Assembly: GCA_964555705.1 (NCBI GenBank)
Contig: CAZKTN010000008.1
Location: forward strand, 1-64,000
Source: ZLKRG44 sp964555705
GTDB lineage: Bacteria > Planctomycetota > Phycisphaerae > Phycisphaerales > SM1A02
Reading direction: 5' to 3'
Length of the DNA stretch: 64,000 bases
The first letter of the stretch is position 1; the number at the start of each line of letters is the position of its first letter. Shown here piece by piece: positions 10,784 to 19,212 of this stretch. Under the pieces are notes generated by a model. That model searched no databases and was not told the DNA's origin. It worked only from the letters and a program-made list of their open reading frames with translations. A program made the position numbers and the translations under genes.

Positions 10784-12058
10784 ATGACTCTCCAGAGCCA
10801 GCTTCCGCGCACCGGCATCCGATTCGACTCCAGACCGGGGCGTCGTCGTGGGGGCATCATGATCCTTGCAGGCACACTGCTGATCGGCACCGCTGGCGCG
10901 GGCGCCGCATGGTGGTGGAGCACCCGCACACCCGACACCGGACCCATCCCTGTGATTGCGTCTGATGCGACGGTGCCCGGTGCCACTGCACCTTCGGCTG
11001 CACCCGAGCGTTCCTCCGCCCAGGCCACCCCGACTCCAGCGCCAGCTGCCGCGCAGGCATCCGCCAATCCTGCAGCGTCGACCTCTGACGCGCGCGTCGC
11101 ATCGGTGGAGGCGCCGCGCGCAGCCGCACAGCCTGCGGCAGCATCCGCACCAAATGCTGATGCGCCGCAGGGCTCGGCCCCATCCGCGCAGGCATCAGCC
11201 GCGCCGACCAGTGCCACGACCGGCGCGCCCCAGGCCGGCGCGAGCCTCACGGGACCCGCCCCCGCCGCTGCGCCCGCGCCCGTCGGCGTGCAGGCAGGCA
11301 TCTCGCTGTCGGAGGCGTGCGCGCTCGTGACCCGCGAGCCGCTGCGCGCGCGTGCAGAGCTCACGCGCCTGATCGACTCGCGCACCCTCTCGGGCGACGA
11401 CCTCTCGAAGGCGTGCGCTGCCGTGAACGCCGTCAACGACACGCTGCTCTGGTCGTCCACGCTCGCTCCGGGCGACCTCATCTGCACCAGCTACACCGTG
11501 AAGAAGGGCGACACGCTGTCGCAGATCGCCAAGCGCAATGACGTGCAGGCGGACTGGCGGGTGATCATGCGCATCAACGGCCTGCGCAACGAGCGCGACG
11601 TGCGCGTGGGCCGCACGCTCAAGCTGCCCACGACTGCGTTCCATGCCGAGGTCTCCAAGCGCGACTACCGCATCTACCTCTATGCGGGCGAGGGCCCCAA
11701 CCGGGTGATGGTCGGTGCGTACGACGTCGGGCTCGGCGAGTTCGACTCGACGCCGACAGGCATGTTCATGGTGCGCCCGCGCAGCAAGCTCATCAACCCC
11801 GAGTGGCGCAACCCGCGCACCGGCGAGCACTACTTCCCGGATGACCCGAAGAACCCCATCGGCGAGCGCTGGATCGGGCTCGTGGGCGTCGAGCAGGCCA
11901 ATAGCGGCATCAAGGGATACGGCATCCACGGCACTGTCGATCCTGCGTCGATCGGGCAGCAGGCGTCGATGGGCTGCGTGCGCATGCTGCCGCCCGGGCT
12001 CGACATCACCTACGAGCTGCTCACCGAGCCCAACAGCACGATCCTGATCCGCCAGTGA
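10784..12058 (+). CDS. Membrane-anchored LysM / L,D-transpeptidase (YkuD) protein
   Basis: 424 residues. There is one N-terminal transmembrane helix (residues about 24-45), a long Ala/Pro/Ser linker (about 50-170), a LysM peptidoglycan-binding module (SYTVKKGDTLSQIAKRND), and a YkuD domain with the HGT...S.GCVRM catalytic motif, Cys at about residue 398. L,D-transpeptidases make 3-3 crosslinks in peptidoglycan or attach proteins to it. The domain order places the enzyme in the periplasm. This supports the presence of peptidoglycan in this planctomycete-type cell, as does the amidase at 59.5 kb. Confidence 0.93.
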   Translation: MTLQSQLPRTGIRFDSRPGRRRGGIMILAGTLLIGTAGAGAAWWWSTRTPDTGPIPVIASDATVPGATAPSAAPERSSAQATPTPAPAAAQASANPAASTSDARVASVEAPRAAAQPAAASAPNADAPQGSAPSAQASAAPTSATTGAPQAGASLTGPAPAAAPAPVGVQAGISLSEACALVTREPLRARAELTRLIDSRTLSGDDLSKACAAVNAVNDTLLWSSTLAPGDLICTSYTVKKGDTLSQIAKRNDVQADWRVIMRINGLRNERDVRVGRTLKLPTTAFHAEVSKRDYRIYLYAGEGPNRVMVGAYDVGLGEFDSTPTGMFMVRPRSKLINPEWRNPRTGEHYFPDDPKNPIGERWIGLVGVEQANSGIKGYGIHGTVDPASIGQQASMGCVRMLPPGLDITYELLTEPNSTILIRQ

Positions 12059-12108
12059 TGCCGCGCGCAGTCCGCTGCTCGCACGCACCCTCGACCTAGG
12101 ATGCGTGC

Positions 12109-13260
12109 GTGGGCGATGCACCGACACCGAAGGATCCGAGCGCGGCGGACGCAGCTGCCCGCGGCGACACGCGTCCGGTGATCGGCGTCACGATGGGCGA
12201 CCCGATGGGCATCGGCCCTGAGGTGATCGTCAAGGCGCTCTCCGACAGGCATCTCCGCGGATCGGCGCGCTGGATCATCTACGGGATGAACGGCTTCCTC
12301 CACATGGAGGCCGACCGGGCAGGCGTGGCGCCCGAGTGGTTCCGCGTGGCGCACAGCTCCGCGCGCGCGGGCCAAAGCCTTGACCACGACTGCGTGGTGA
12401 TGGACTTCGACATGCCAGATGCGCTTGTGCACGCGAGGCACGAGCCGTGCAAGGCCGGCGGATTCGCGAGCAAGGCATTCGTCGAGGAGGCGATCTCCGA
12501 CGCGATGCGACCGGCGGGCGATCCGCGCCGCATCGACGCTGTCGTCACCGCACCCATCTCGAAGGAGTCGTGGTCGATGGCCGGGTACCGCTGGCCCGGC
12601 CACACGGAGCTGTTCGCGTTCCGCACGCGCGCGAAGCGCTGCTGCATGGCCTTTGTGGCGCCGAAGCTGCGCGTGACGCTCGCGACCACGCACCTTCCGC
12701 TGATGTCGATCCGCGACGTGCTCACGATCGGGCGCGTCTTCGACCCGATCGACCTCGGGAACCGGCTCTGCAGGGACCTTGGCATCGAGCAGCCGCGCAT
12801 TGCGGTATGCGGGCTCAATCCCCATGCCGGCGAGCAGGGACTCTTCGGCGACGAGGAGACACGCCTCATCGAGCCCGCGATCGCGATGGCGCGCGGATCG
12901 GGCATCGATGCGCAGGGACCGTTCCCGGGGGACACGATCTTCCGCGACGCGCTCGCGGGCCGGTTCGACCTTGTGGTCGCCATGTACCACGACCAGGGGC
13001 TGATCCCGGTGAAGCTGGTCGCATTCGACAGCGCCGTGAACACGACGCTCGGGCTGCCGATCGTGCGCACGAGCCCCGACCACGGCACTGCGTTCGGCAT
13101 CGCAGGCCAGGGCCGCGCCGATGCAGGGGCGATGATCGAGGCGATGCGGCTTGCGGTGCGCCTCGCGCGCGCGCCGCGCGAATCCGGCGCGGAAGTGCAC
13201 CCCGGGCACGGTCCCGCGAAGGGCGAGCCTGGCGCGAGCGGCCTCCGCCCGTGGGAGTAG
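12109..13260 (+). CDS. pdxA: 4-hydroxythreonine-4-phosphate dehydrogenase
   Basis: 383 residues from a GTG at 12109; the conserved N-terminus IGVTMGDPMGIGPEVIVKAL begins at about residue 25. It oxidises 4-phosphohydroxy-L-threonine in DXP-dependent pyridoxal phosphate synthesis. Metal and substrate residues are visible in PGHTELFA, GLNPHAGE and YHDQGLIPVK. The C-terminus is about 35 residues longer than usual. PLP made here would serve kynureninase (45.5 kb), though nothing links the two beyond proximity. Confidence 0.95.
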   Translation: MGDAPTPKDPSAADAAARGDTRPVIGVTMGDPMGIGPEVIVKALSDRHLRGSARWIIYGMNGFLHMEADRAGVAPEWFRVAHSSARAGQSLDHDCVVMDFDMPDALVHARHEPCKAGGFASKAFVEEAISDAMRPAGDPRRIDAVVTAPISKESWSMAGYRWPGHTELFAFRTRAKRCCMAFVAPKLRVTLATTHLPLMSIRDVLTIGRVFDPIDLGNRLCRDLGIEQPRIAVCGLNPHAGEQGLFGDEETRLIEPAIAMARGSGIDAQGPFPGDTIFRDALAGRFDLVVAMYHDQGLIPVKLVAFDSAVNTTLGLPIVRTSPDHGTAFGIAGQGRADAGAMIEAMRLAVRLARAPRESGAEVHPGHGPAKGEPGASGLRPWE

Positions 13261-13400
13261 CGCCACACTGCGAATCGGTCCGCGGTCCAGCATTCCTGGC
13301 GCACACCCCTGCGTCGAGGCTCCGGAATGTGCAGGAGGGACGATGCGCAAGCCGATTCTCACGCTAGAGTGCCGAATCCGCAGGGACCGCGGTGCGCCTC

Positions 13401-13769
13401 ATGACAGAACCGTCATCCGACCACCCATCCTCGGCCGCTGGCGCCGGAACGTTCCGGCCGGCCGACGATTCCATCTGCCCGCACATCGACCTCAACGATC
13501 CAAGGTGCAGTGGCCGCTTCACGCTCTCGGGTGTCGAGGACGCGTTCGGGGTCTGCTGCGGCGGCCATCACGGGTGCGCAACGTTCCACCGCATCAACAT
13601 GGAGATGAGGTTCCGTGAGACGGTGGGCACCGACAGGTCGCCTCGGGGCACCACGCCCCCGCGCGGTCCGCTGGCCACCATGGCATCGCTCCTGCGCGAC
13701 CGCAGCGAGCCTGCCGTCACGATGCCCACCGCCGATGGACGCCCCCTCCGAATCCGACCGTCGGCGTAA
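13401..13769 (+). CDS. Small cysteine-rich protein, possibly metal-binding
   Basis: About 122 residues from the ATG at 13401; a GTG at 13392 is an alternative start. The central part, CPHIDLNDPRCSGRF followed by CCGGHHGCATFHRIN, has five Cys and several His in a compact block that looks like a small zinc- or iron-binding fold. The flanks are low complexity. The same kind of small Cys protein recurs in planctomycete genomes as a hypothetical, from memory only. Its end overlaps the start of the Xer recombinase gene by 35 bp. Function unknown. Confidence 0.6.
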   Translation: MTEPSSDHPSSAAGAGTFRPADDSICPHIDLNDPRCSGRFTLSGVEDAFGVCCGGHHGCATFHRINMEMRFRETVGTDRSPRGTTPPRGPLATMASLLRDRSEPAVTMPTADGRPLRIRPSA

Positions 13770-14742
13770 GGCGTTCCTCGCCTTCTGCCGGATCGAGTGC
13801 GGGCTCGCGCCCCTGACCATCGAGGCGTACGAGCGCGACCTGTCGGAGCTGTGCGTGTGGCTCGCGGACGCTGGCGTCCGCGACGCAGGCCAGGCCACGA
13901 TGGAGCAGCTTGCCGAGCACATGCGCTGGCTGTCGCGCGAGCGCGGGCTCGACCCGCGCACTGTCGCGCGCCGGCTCGCGTCGATGCGCGTCTTCTTCAG
14001 GTGGATGCACTCGATGGGGCACGCTCCGGCCAATCCGGCACGGCTGCTCGAGCGCCCGACGATGTGGAAGCGTCTGCCTGATGTGCTGACGCCGGAGCGC
14101 ATGCGGGCGCTGGTGGAGGCGCCATGCGCTGAGGTGAGCGCGCTGTGGCTCCGCGACCGCGCGATGCTGGAGCTGATGTACGGCGGCGGCCTCCGCGCGA
14201 GCGAGGTGTGCACGCTCAAGGTCAACGACTTCCACGAGACGCTCGGGTCGCTGGTGGTGACCGGCAAGGGCCGCAAGCAGCGAGTGGTGCCCATCGGCGT
14301 CCCCGCCATCGAGTGGACACGCCGCTACCTGGCGGAGCTGCGGCCGTCGCTGGCAATCCACATCGACCGGCGGGACGAGTACAGGCTGCTGCTCTCCAAC
14401 CATGGCCGACCGCTGACGCGCGTGGCGGTGTGGCAGATTGTGAAGCGGTGGGCTGCGGTGGCGGGCCTCTCCGACGTGCACCCGCACGTGCTGCGACACT
14501 CGTTCGCGACGCATCTTGTCGGCGGAGGCGCAGACCTGCGTGTGGTGCAGGAGCTTCTCGGGCACTCGAGCATCACCACCACGCAGATCTACACGCACGT
14601 CTCGCGTGGGCATCTTGCCGAGGTGCTCGCCAACTGCCATCCGCGCGAGATGGGCGTGCGGCGGGGCGCGCCGGTGGCCGATGCGGCTCCGCCGCCCGCG
14701 ACCCGCACGTCCGCAGGCCGCGCAAGGCGCGCCGTTCGGTAG
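13735..14742 (+). CDS. xerD: Tyrosine recombinase of the XerC/XerD family
   Basis: 335 residues. The ATG at 13735 gives the SAM-like core-binding domain (FCRIECGLAPLTIEAYERDL). The catalytic set is complete: Arg in GGGLRASEVC, Lys in TGKGRKQRVVP, HxxR in HVLRHSFATH, His in LLGHSSITTTQ and the nucleophile Tyr in IYTHV. Xer proteins resolve chromosome dimers at dif before division. The roughly 30-residue C-terminal extension is basic and unusual. No integrase-associated repeats or attachment sites are seen nearby, so this is more likely a chromosomal Xer than a mobile-element integrase. Whether it is XerC or XerD cannot be decided from one copy. Confidence 0.88.
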   Translation: MDAPSESDRRRKAFLAFCRIECGLAPLTIEAYERDLSELCVWLADAGVRDAGQATMEQLAEHMRWLSRERGLDPRTVARRLASMRVFFRWMHSMGHAPANPARLLERPTMWKRLPDVLTPERMRALVEAPCAEVSALWLRDRAMLELMYGGGLRASEVCTLKVNDFHETLGSLVVTGKGRKQRVVPIGVPAIEWTRRYLAELRPSLAIHIDRRDEYRLLLSNHGRPLTRVAVWQIVKRWAAVAGLSDVHPHVLRHSFATHLVGGGADLRVVQELLGHSSITTTQIYTHVSRGHLAEVLANCHPREMGVRRGAPVADAAPPPATRTSAGRARRAVR

Positions 14743-14755
14743 CCTCACCGCCTCC

Positions 14756-15820
14756 ATGGCGGCGACCAAGCCACGCATCCTCACCGGCGACACGCCCACC
14801 GGAAGCCTGCACCTGGGGCACTGGGTCGGCAGCGTGCGCCGGCGCGTCGAGCTGCAGGACTCGCACGACTGCTACTTCATCATCGCGAACATGCACGCGT
14901 TCACCACGCGTGCCGACAGGCCAGCCGAGATCAGGCGCGACTCGCTCGAGATCGTTCGCGACTACCTCGCGATGGGCATCGATCCCGCGAAGTCCGTGAT
15001 CTTCCTGCAGAGCGAGGTGCCTGCGATCGCGGAGCTGTGCTTCCTGTTCGCGATGCTGCTGCCCTTCAACCGCGTGATGCGCAACCCCACGCTGAAGACC
15101 GAGCTCGAGCTCAAGGGCCTCGGCGAGACGTACTCGTTCGGGTTCCCGCTGTACGCCGTGGGCCAGACGGCGGACATCCTCGCGTTCCGCCCGCAGGGCG
15201 TGCCGGTCGGCGAGGACCAGGTGCCGCACCTCGAGCTCACGCGCGAGGTGGCCCGGCGCTTCAACCAGGTGTACTGCTCGGTGAGCGACCAGGCCGAGGA
15301 CGAGGATCACGTGAAGCTCGGCGGCGTGTTCCCGATCCCTCGCGCCGATGTGGGTGCGGTCGGCCGGCTCGTCGGCATCGACGGCACCAACAAGATGAGC
15401 AAGAGCCTCGGCAACGCCATCTTCATCAGCGATTCGCCCAAGGACGTGCAGAAGAAGGTCGCAAGGATCTTCACCGGCCGCCAGAGCCCCACTGCGCCAG
15501 GCGACGTCACCAACGCGCTCTTCCAGTACGTGGACATCTTCATCCCAGACCGCGCGCGCGTTGCCGAGCTCAAGGACCGCTATGCGCGCGGCGACAACAT
15601 CGGCGACGGCCACATCAAGCAGGAGGTCGCCGAGGCGATCAATGCGCTGCTGGCGCCGATGCGCGAGCGGCGCGCCGCGTACGAGGGCCGCGAGGACATG
15701 CTCGTGGACATACTGCGCGACGGATGCGCGCGCGCGAACCGGCTCGCGGAGGAGACGCTCGCACAGGCCAAGGCTGCGTGCAAGCTCGACTTCTTCCCGC
15801 GCACGCTCGCCGTTGGGTGA
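14756..15820 (+). CDS. trpS: Tryptophan--tRNA ligase
   Basis: 354 residues. The class I signatures are GSLHLGHWVG (HIGH motif) near the N-terminus and NKMSKSLGN (KMSKS motif). The start MAATKPRILTGDTPTG at 14756 lies 13 bp after the recombinase stop. The enzyme charges tRNA-Trp. The sequence looks complete and typical. trpC lies one gene further on, on the same strand, but the protease gene between them is transcribed the other way. Confidence 0.96.
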   Translation: MAATKPRILTGDTPTGSLHLGHWVGSVRRRVELQDSHDCYFIIANMHAFTTRADRPAEIRRDSLEIVRDYLAMGIDPAKSVIFLQSEVPAIAELCFLFAMLLPFNRVMRNPTLKTELELKGLGETYSFGFPLYAVGQTADILAFRPQGVPVGEDQVPHLELTREVARRFNQVYCSVSDQAEDEDHVKLGGVFPIPRADVGAVGRLVGIDGTNKMSKSLGNAIFISDSPKDVQKKVARIFTGRQSPTAPGDVTNALFQYVDIFIPDRARVAELKDRYARGDNIGDGHIKQEVAEAINALLAPMRERRAAYEGREDMLVDILRDGCARANRLAEETLAQAKAACKLDFFPRTLAVG

Positions 15821-15826
15821 GCGCGC

Positions 15827-16753
15827 TCACCGCTGGACGAGGAAGATCGCGAGGTTCGCGGCGTTGAACAGGGCGTGCGCCGTGAATGGCGCCCACATGG
15901 ACCCCGTGCGCTCGTAGGCCCAGCCGAAGATGAGGCCAAGGACGAGCAGCATCGCGAGTGCGCCAGCCTCGCTTCCGCCCACGAGGCTGCCCCAGTGCGC
16001 CACGGCGAAGAGCGCCGATGCGCACGCGATCGACGCGATGCGCGGCATGCCGAGCCCATGAAGCGCCTGCTGAAGCGCGCCCCTGTAGAGGATCTCCTCG
16101 ACGAGCGGCGCGAGCACCACAGCCACGAGCGCAGTCGCCGCGACCCACACGGCATCGGCCGACCGGCCCATCGCCTCGAGCGTGCGGTGCGCGGTGTCGG
16201 GCGCAGCGACGCCGCTGAGCGACTGCTGCACCGTCGACGCGACCACTCCCGTGGCCTGCACGGCTGGCCATCCGATCGCCATCGCCACTGCGCCCACCGC
16301 CATGGCCCGCCAGGCGCCGATCGGGACCGACGCACCCGCCGGCACCGCGGCGTCACGGGTGATGATCCCGGCCAGCGCCCACCAGATGCCGGCCACCAGC
16401 AGCAGCTGCGCGCCGTAGTTCGCCAGCGACGCGATCGCGCGTGCGCGCAGGTCATCGGCCGGTCCTGTGCCAAGCGCCTGCGCAGCCGCCGATGCCGCCG
16501 CGGCACCTGCCACCATGAGCACCAGCATCAGGAAGAGCGATGGCCCCGGCGCGAGCGGCCAGCGCACACGCTGGGGCCCAAGCGCGAGCGGCCTTCGCCC
16601 GCGGGCGTACGCCGCGCCGAGCGCCGCCACAGCAGCCGCAGCGATGGCCACATACATGGAGGCGAGCCAGCCCTGCGGACCTTCGGTCGCGGATGGGGGA
16701 TCCGCAGCTGCCGTCTCCGCGAGGGCTTGTTCCGGTGCGGCTATAACGCACAC
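15827..16753 (-). CDS. CPBP (CAAX/Abi) family intramembrane metalloprotease
   Basis: About 308 residues. The three signature motifs of the family are present: EEILYRG (EExxxR), FAVAHWG (FxxxH) and HALFNAAN (HxxxN), embedded in about seven hydrophobic helices. In bacteria the family includes bacteriocin self-immunity proteins and housekeeping proteases. The start is uncertain. The GTG at 16753 leaves a short signal, while a TTG at 16807 would give a full signal peptide (ILWGLALVCVIAAPEQALA) but would overlap the divergent trpC start by 35 bp. No ATG fits. Confidence 0.85.
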   Translation of the reverse strand: MCVIAAPEQALAETAAADPPSATEGPQGWLASMYVAIAAAAVAALGAAYARGRRPLALGPQRVRWPLAPGPSLFLMLVLMVAGAAAASAAAQALGTGPADDLRARAIASLANYGAQLLLVAGIWWALAGIITRDAAVPAGASVPIGAWRAMAVGAVAMAIGWPAVQATGVVASTVQQSLSGVAAPDTAHRTLEAMGRSADAVWVAATALVAVVLAPLVEEILYRGALQQALHGLGMPRIASIACASALFAVAHWGSLVGGSEAGALAMLLVLGLIFGWAYERTGSMWAPFTAHALFNAANLAIFLVQR

Positions 16754-16772
16754 TAGAGCAAGGCCCCACAGG

Positions 16773-17582
16773 ATGCATGACGCGCTGGGACATCTCGTTC
16801 GCGCCAAGAGGCGCGAGGTCGCTGACCTCGCCGCATCGATGCCAGTCAATGAGCTCCAGCGCCGCTGCGCGGACATGCCGCGTCCGCGCAACTTCTTCCA
16901 GGCGGTGGTGGACCACGGTGACACGACGCAGACACGCATCATCGCGGAGATCAAGCGGCGCAGCCCGAGCGTCGGACCCATCAGGGAAGACCTCGATGCT
17001 GCGGACATCGCACGACAGTATCACGCCGCGGGCGCTGCCGCGATCTGCTGCGCAACCGACGCCAACGGCTTCGGCGGCACCCTGGCGATGATCGAGGCCG
17101 CGCGCGCCGCAGTGCCGCTGCCGGTCATGCGCAGCGACCTGATCGTGGACCTGTGGCAGGTGTGGGAGTCGCGCGCTGCGGGCGCTGACGCGATCCTCCT
17201 TGTGGCCGAGGCGCTGCGCGAGTGCGACATCATCGACTTCCAGATCCTCGCGGTGGAGCTCGGCATGACGACGCTGCTCGAGATCCACGACGTGGAGAGC
17301 TACTACCGGGTCAAGGACCACATCGGGTTCCCGCATCCCGGGTACGCGCTGCTTGGCATCAACAACAGGGACCTCGACACCGACTCGGTCAACGTGACCC
17401 AGTCGATGCGCATGGCTGACCTGATCGAGGACCGCTCGATCGTGGTGAGCATGTCGGGCATCGCGACGCCTGCGCACCTCGACCGCCTGCGCGCGCACGG
17501 CATCTGCATCGCACTTGTCGGCGAGAGCCTGCTGCGCCAGCCCGATCCGGGCGCCGCGCTCCGTTCGCTGCTTTCGCCATAG
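16773..17582 (+). CDS. trpC: Indole-3-glycerol phosphate synthase
   Basis: 269 residues. It closes the indole ring in tryptophan biosynthesis, using a TIM barrel. Conserved motifs are IIAEIKRRSPSVGPI (catalytic Lys), GADAILLVAEAL, LEIHDVE, GINNRDLDT and SMSGIATP. The ATG at 16773 (MHDALGHLVRAKRREV) gives the expected family N-terminus. It stands alone, with no other trp biosynthetic gene in the window, and ends convergently with asd. Confidence 0.95.
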   Translation: MHDALGHLVRAKRREVADLAASMPVNELQRRCADMPRPRNFFQAVVDHGDTTQTRIIAEIKRRSPSVGPIREDLDAADIARQYHAAGAAAICCATDANGFGGTLAMIEAARAAVPLPVMRSDLIVDLWQVWESRAAGADAILLVAEALRECDIIDFQILAVELGMTTLLEIHDVESYYRVKDHIGFPHPGYALLGINNRDLDTDSVNVTQSMRMADLIEDRSIVVSMSGIATPAHLDRLRAHGICIALVGESLLRQPDPGAALRSLLSP

Positions 17583-17638
17583 CGAGACCGCGCTGCCGGG
17601 AGCGTCCGGACCGGACAGCACACGGGGCTGACTTCGCG

Positions 17639-18796
17639 TCAGCGGGATAGGCGCGCGAACGCACCCGCATGCGCAAGCCGCTCCGCGATCCTGATCCCCG
17701 TCAGTGCGGCGCCCACACGAAGCTGGTCGCCGGCGACGAGGAGCAGCACGCCCCTTCCGGGCTCGAGGCTCCTGTCCGCGCGGATTCGGCCCACAAGCAC
17801 AGGATCCCTGCCCGCGGCGTGGCGCGGCTCAGGAAAGCTGTTCGCGGCCCGATCGTCGACAATCTCGATGCCGGGCGCGCCCGCAAGCGCGTCACGCACA
17901 CGCGACTCGGTGGCCTCGTGCGTTGCCGCGACTGGCGCATCGAACGCGACCGCAATCGACTCGCTGTGCGCACGCAGCACAGGCACACGCACGCATGTGG
18001 CCGCGACACGGACCTCCGGATCCGACCAGAGCCTCTGAGTCTCCACCAGGAGCTTGCGCTCCTCGGCGTTGCTGCCCTCGCTGTCCACCGCGCTGTTGTG
18101 GCTGAACACATTGAAGAGCGCGGGCCGCCCGAAGACCGGGCTCCTGAGCGGCTGGCCCGAGGCCCAGTCACGCGCCTGCTGCTCGAGCTCGGCCATCGCC
18201 GCAGCGCCCGCGCCGCTGACCGCCTGGTAGGTGCTCACCACCATCCTGCTGACGCGGGCGAGCGCACGGAGCGGCGATACCGCGAGGAGCGCGATGACCG
18301 TCGAGCAATTGGGCACGGCCACGATGCGGGGACCCCGTGCACCGGACGCTGCGGCATCAAGCGCATCGCCGTTGACCTCGGGGAGCACGAGCAGCGCATC
18401 GGGATCGGCGCGGAACGCGCTCGAGTTGTCGATCACCCAAGCTCCCGCCCGGATCGCCGCAGGCGCGCAGGCGCGCGAGATCTCGGATCCCGCGCACAGG
18501 AACACGATGTCTGCCCCTGCGAGCGACTGGCCCGAAAGCGCCTCGACAGTGCACGTGCCAATGCCTGGCACATCGATGCTGCGTCCGGCGGATCGCGGGC
18601 TCGCCAGCAGCCGAAGGCGACGGACAGGAGTCGCGCGTTCCGAGAGCAGCGCGAGGAACTCGGCGCCCACGGCACCGGTGGCACCGACCACCGCCACATC
18701 GAGCGCCCTTGACGCATGGGCACCCTCGGCAACGGCCCCATCGGGGCTCGCCGAGGGGGACAGGAATCTTGCGCGGAAATTGGCGGGTTGGCTCAC
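17639..18796 (-). CDS. asd: Aspartate-semialdehyde dehydrogenase
   Basis: 385 residues. It makes aspartate semialdehyde for lysine, diaminopimelate, threonine and methionine. The NADP-binding start VAVVGATGAVGAEFLALL, the catalytic VPNCSTV cysteine and the substrate-binding RVPVLRAHSE are visible. The GTG at 18796 is chosen because AAGGAGG sits five bases before it. The 25 residues before the Rossmann fold are extra. The start is 53 bp from the divergent peptide-precursor gene, so the two share one intergenic promoter region. Confidence 0.93.
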   Translation of the reverse strand: MSQPANFRARFLSPSASPDGAVAEGAHASRALDVAVVGATGAVGAEFLALLSERATPVRRLRLLASPRSAGRSIDVPGIGTCTVEALSGQSLAGADIVFLCAGSEISRACAPAAIRAGAWVIDNSSAFRADPDALLVLPEVNGDALDAAASGARGPRIVAVPNCSTVIALLAVSPLRALARVSRMVVSTYQAVSGAGAAAMAELEQQARDWASGQPLRSPVFGRPALFNVFSHNSAVDSEGSNAEERKLLVETQRLWSDPEVRVAATCVRVPVLRAHSESIAVAFDAPVAATHEATESRVRDALAGAPGIEIVDDRAANSFPEPRHAAGRDPVLVGRIRADRSLEPGRGVLLLVAGDQLRVGAALTGIRIAERLAHAGAFARLSR

Positions 18797-18849
18797 GGTG
18801 CCTCCTTGCACGGCCGAAGGTGAATCGTACGTTCAACCAAGGAGTCAAC

Positions 18850-19041
18850 ATGCATCCCAGCAAGTACAGCCAGTCCGATTCGTCCACGCACGCCAACCCC
18901 ACCAGCGGATCCACGAAGGGCATCCGGCGCATGAGCGACGCCGAGCTCGAGGCAGTGTCCGGTGCAGGTGTCGGCCGAGTCCGCCGAAACGCCAGCGCAG
19001 CCCGTCGCGGAAGGATCCCGACCCGCCGCGGCAGGCGCTGA
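18850..19041 (+). CDS. Putative secreted-peptide precursor with double-glycine-type leader and Arg-rich tail
   Basis: 63 residues. AAGGAG lies six bases before the ATG at 18850. Residues 1-27 are a Ser/Thr/Asn-rich head, and residues 28-39 (MSDAELEAVSGA) fit the C39-peptidase leader consensus: Met at -12, Glu at -8, Leu at -7, Val at -4, Gly at -2, Ala at -1. Cleavage after Ala39 would release 24 residues containing ten Arg and no Lys, Asp, Glu or Cys. A strong hairpin follows the gene. The adjacent operon encodes an HlyD-like protein, a C39-peptidase ABC exporter and a second exporter. I infer that this is the exported substrate, perhaps an unmodified cationic antimicrobial or signal peptide. 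No known family is recognised, and expression is unproven. Confidence 0.72.
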   Translation: MHPSKYSQSDSSTHANPTSGSTKGIRRMSDAELEAVSGAGVGRVRRNASAARRGRIPTRRGRR

Positions 19042-19100
19042 TCCCGTCATCACAGTCGACGTTCCGGTCCCGATGCTCCTGTGGACCGGACGCCTGAGCG

Positions 19101-19137
19101 ACCGTTCCCGGAGTCTTCGGGAACGGTTCTCACTTTT
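19101..19137 (+). terminator. Rho-independent-like terminator after the peptide-precursor gene
   Basis: ACCGTTCCCG (19101-19110) and CGGGAACGGT (19118-19127) form a perfect 10-bp stem with a 7-nt loop, followed by TCTCACTTTT. The T-rich side follows the plus strand, so it ends the short precursor transcript 60 bases after its stop and separates it from the convergent exporter operon. Confidence 0.8.
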
Positions 19138-19212
19138 GCGCGGCGCACGCGGCCTGCGCAAATGCTGCTCAGGCGACCCGCACCTGCGGGTAGGGCACCT
19201 CGGCCGCATGCA

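Noticed and set aside
13735..14742. Xer recombinase as an integrase of a genomic island
   Set aside because: No attachment-site repeats or tRNA junction next to it, and neighbours are housekeeping genes.
18806..18833. Sigma-70-like promoter before the peptide gene (TTGCAC, 16 bp, TACGTT)
   Set aside because: Only three of six matches in each box; not enough to call in this GC context.
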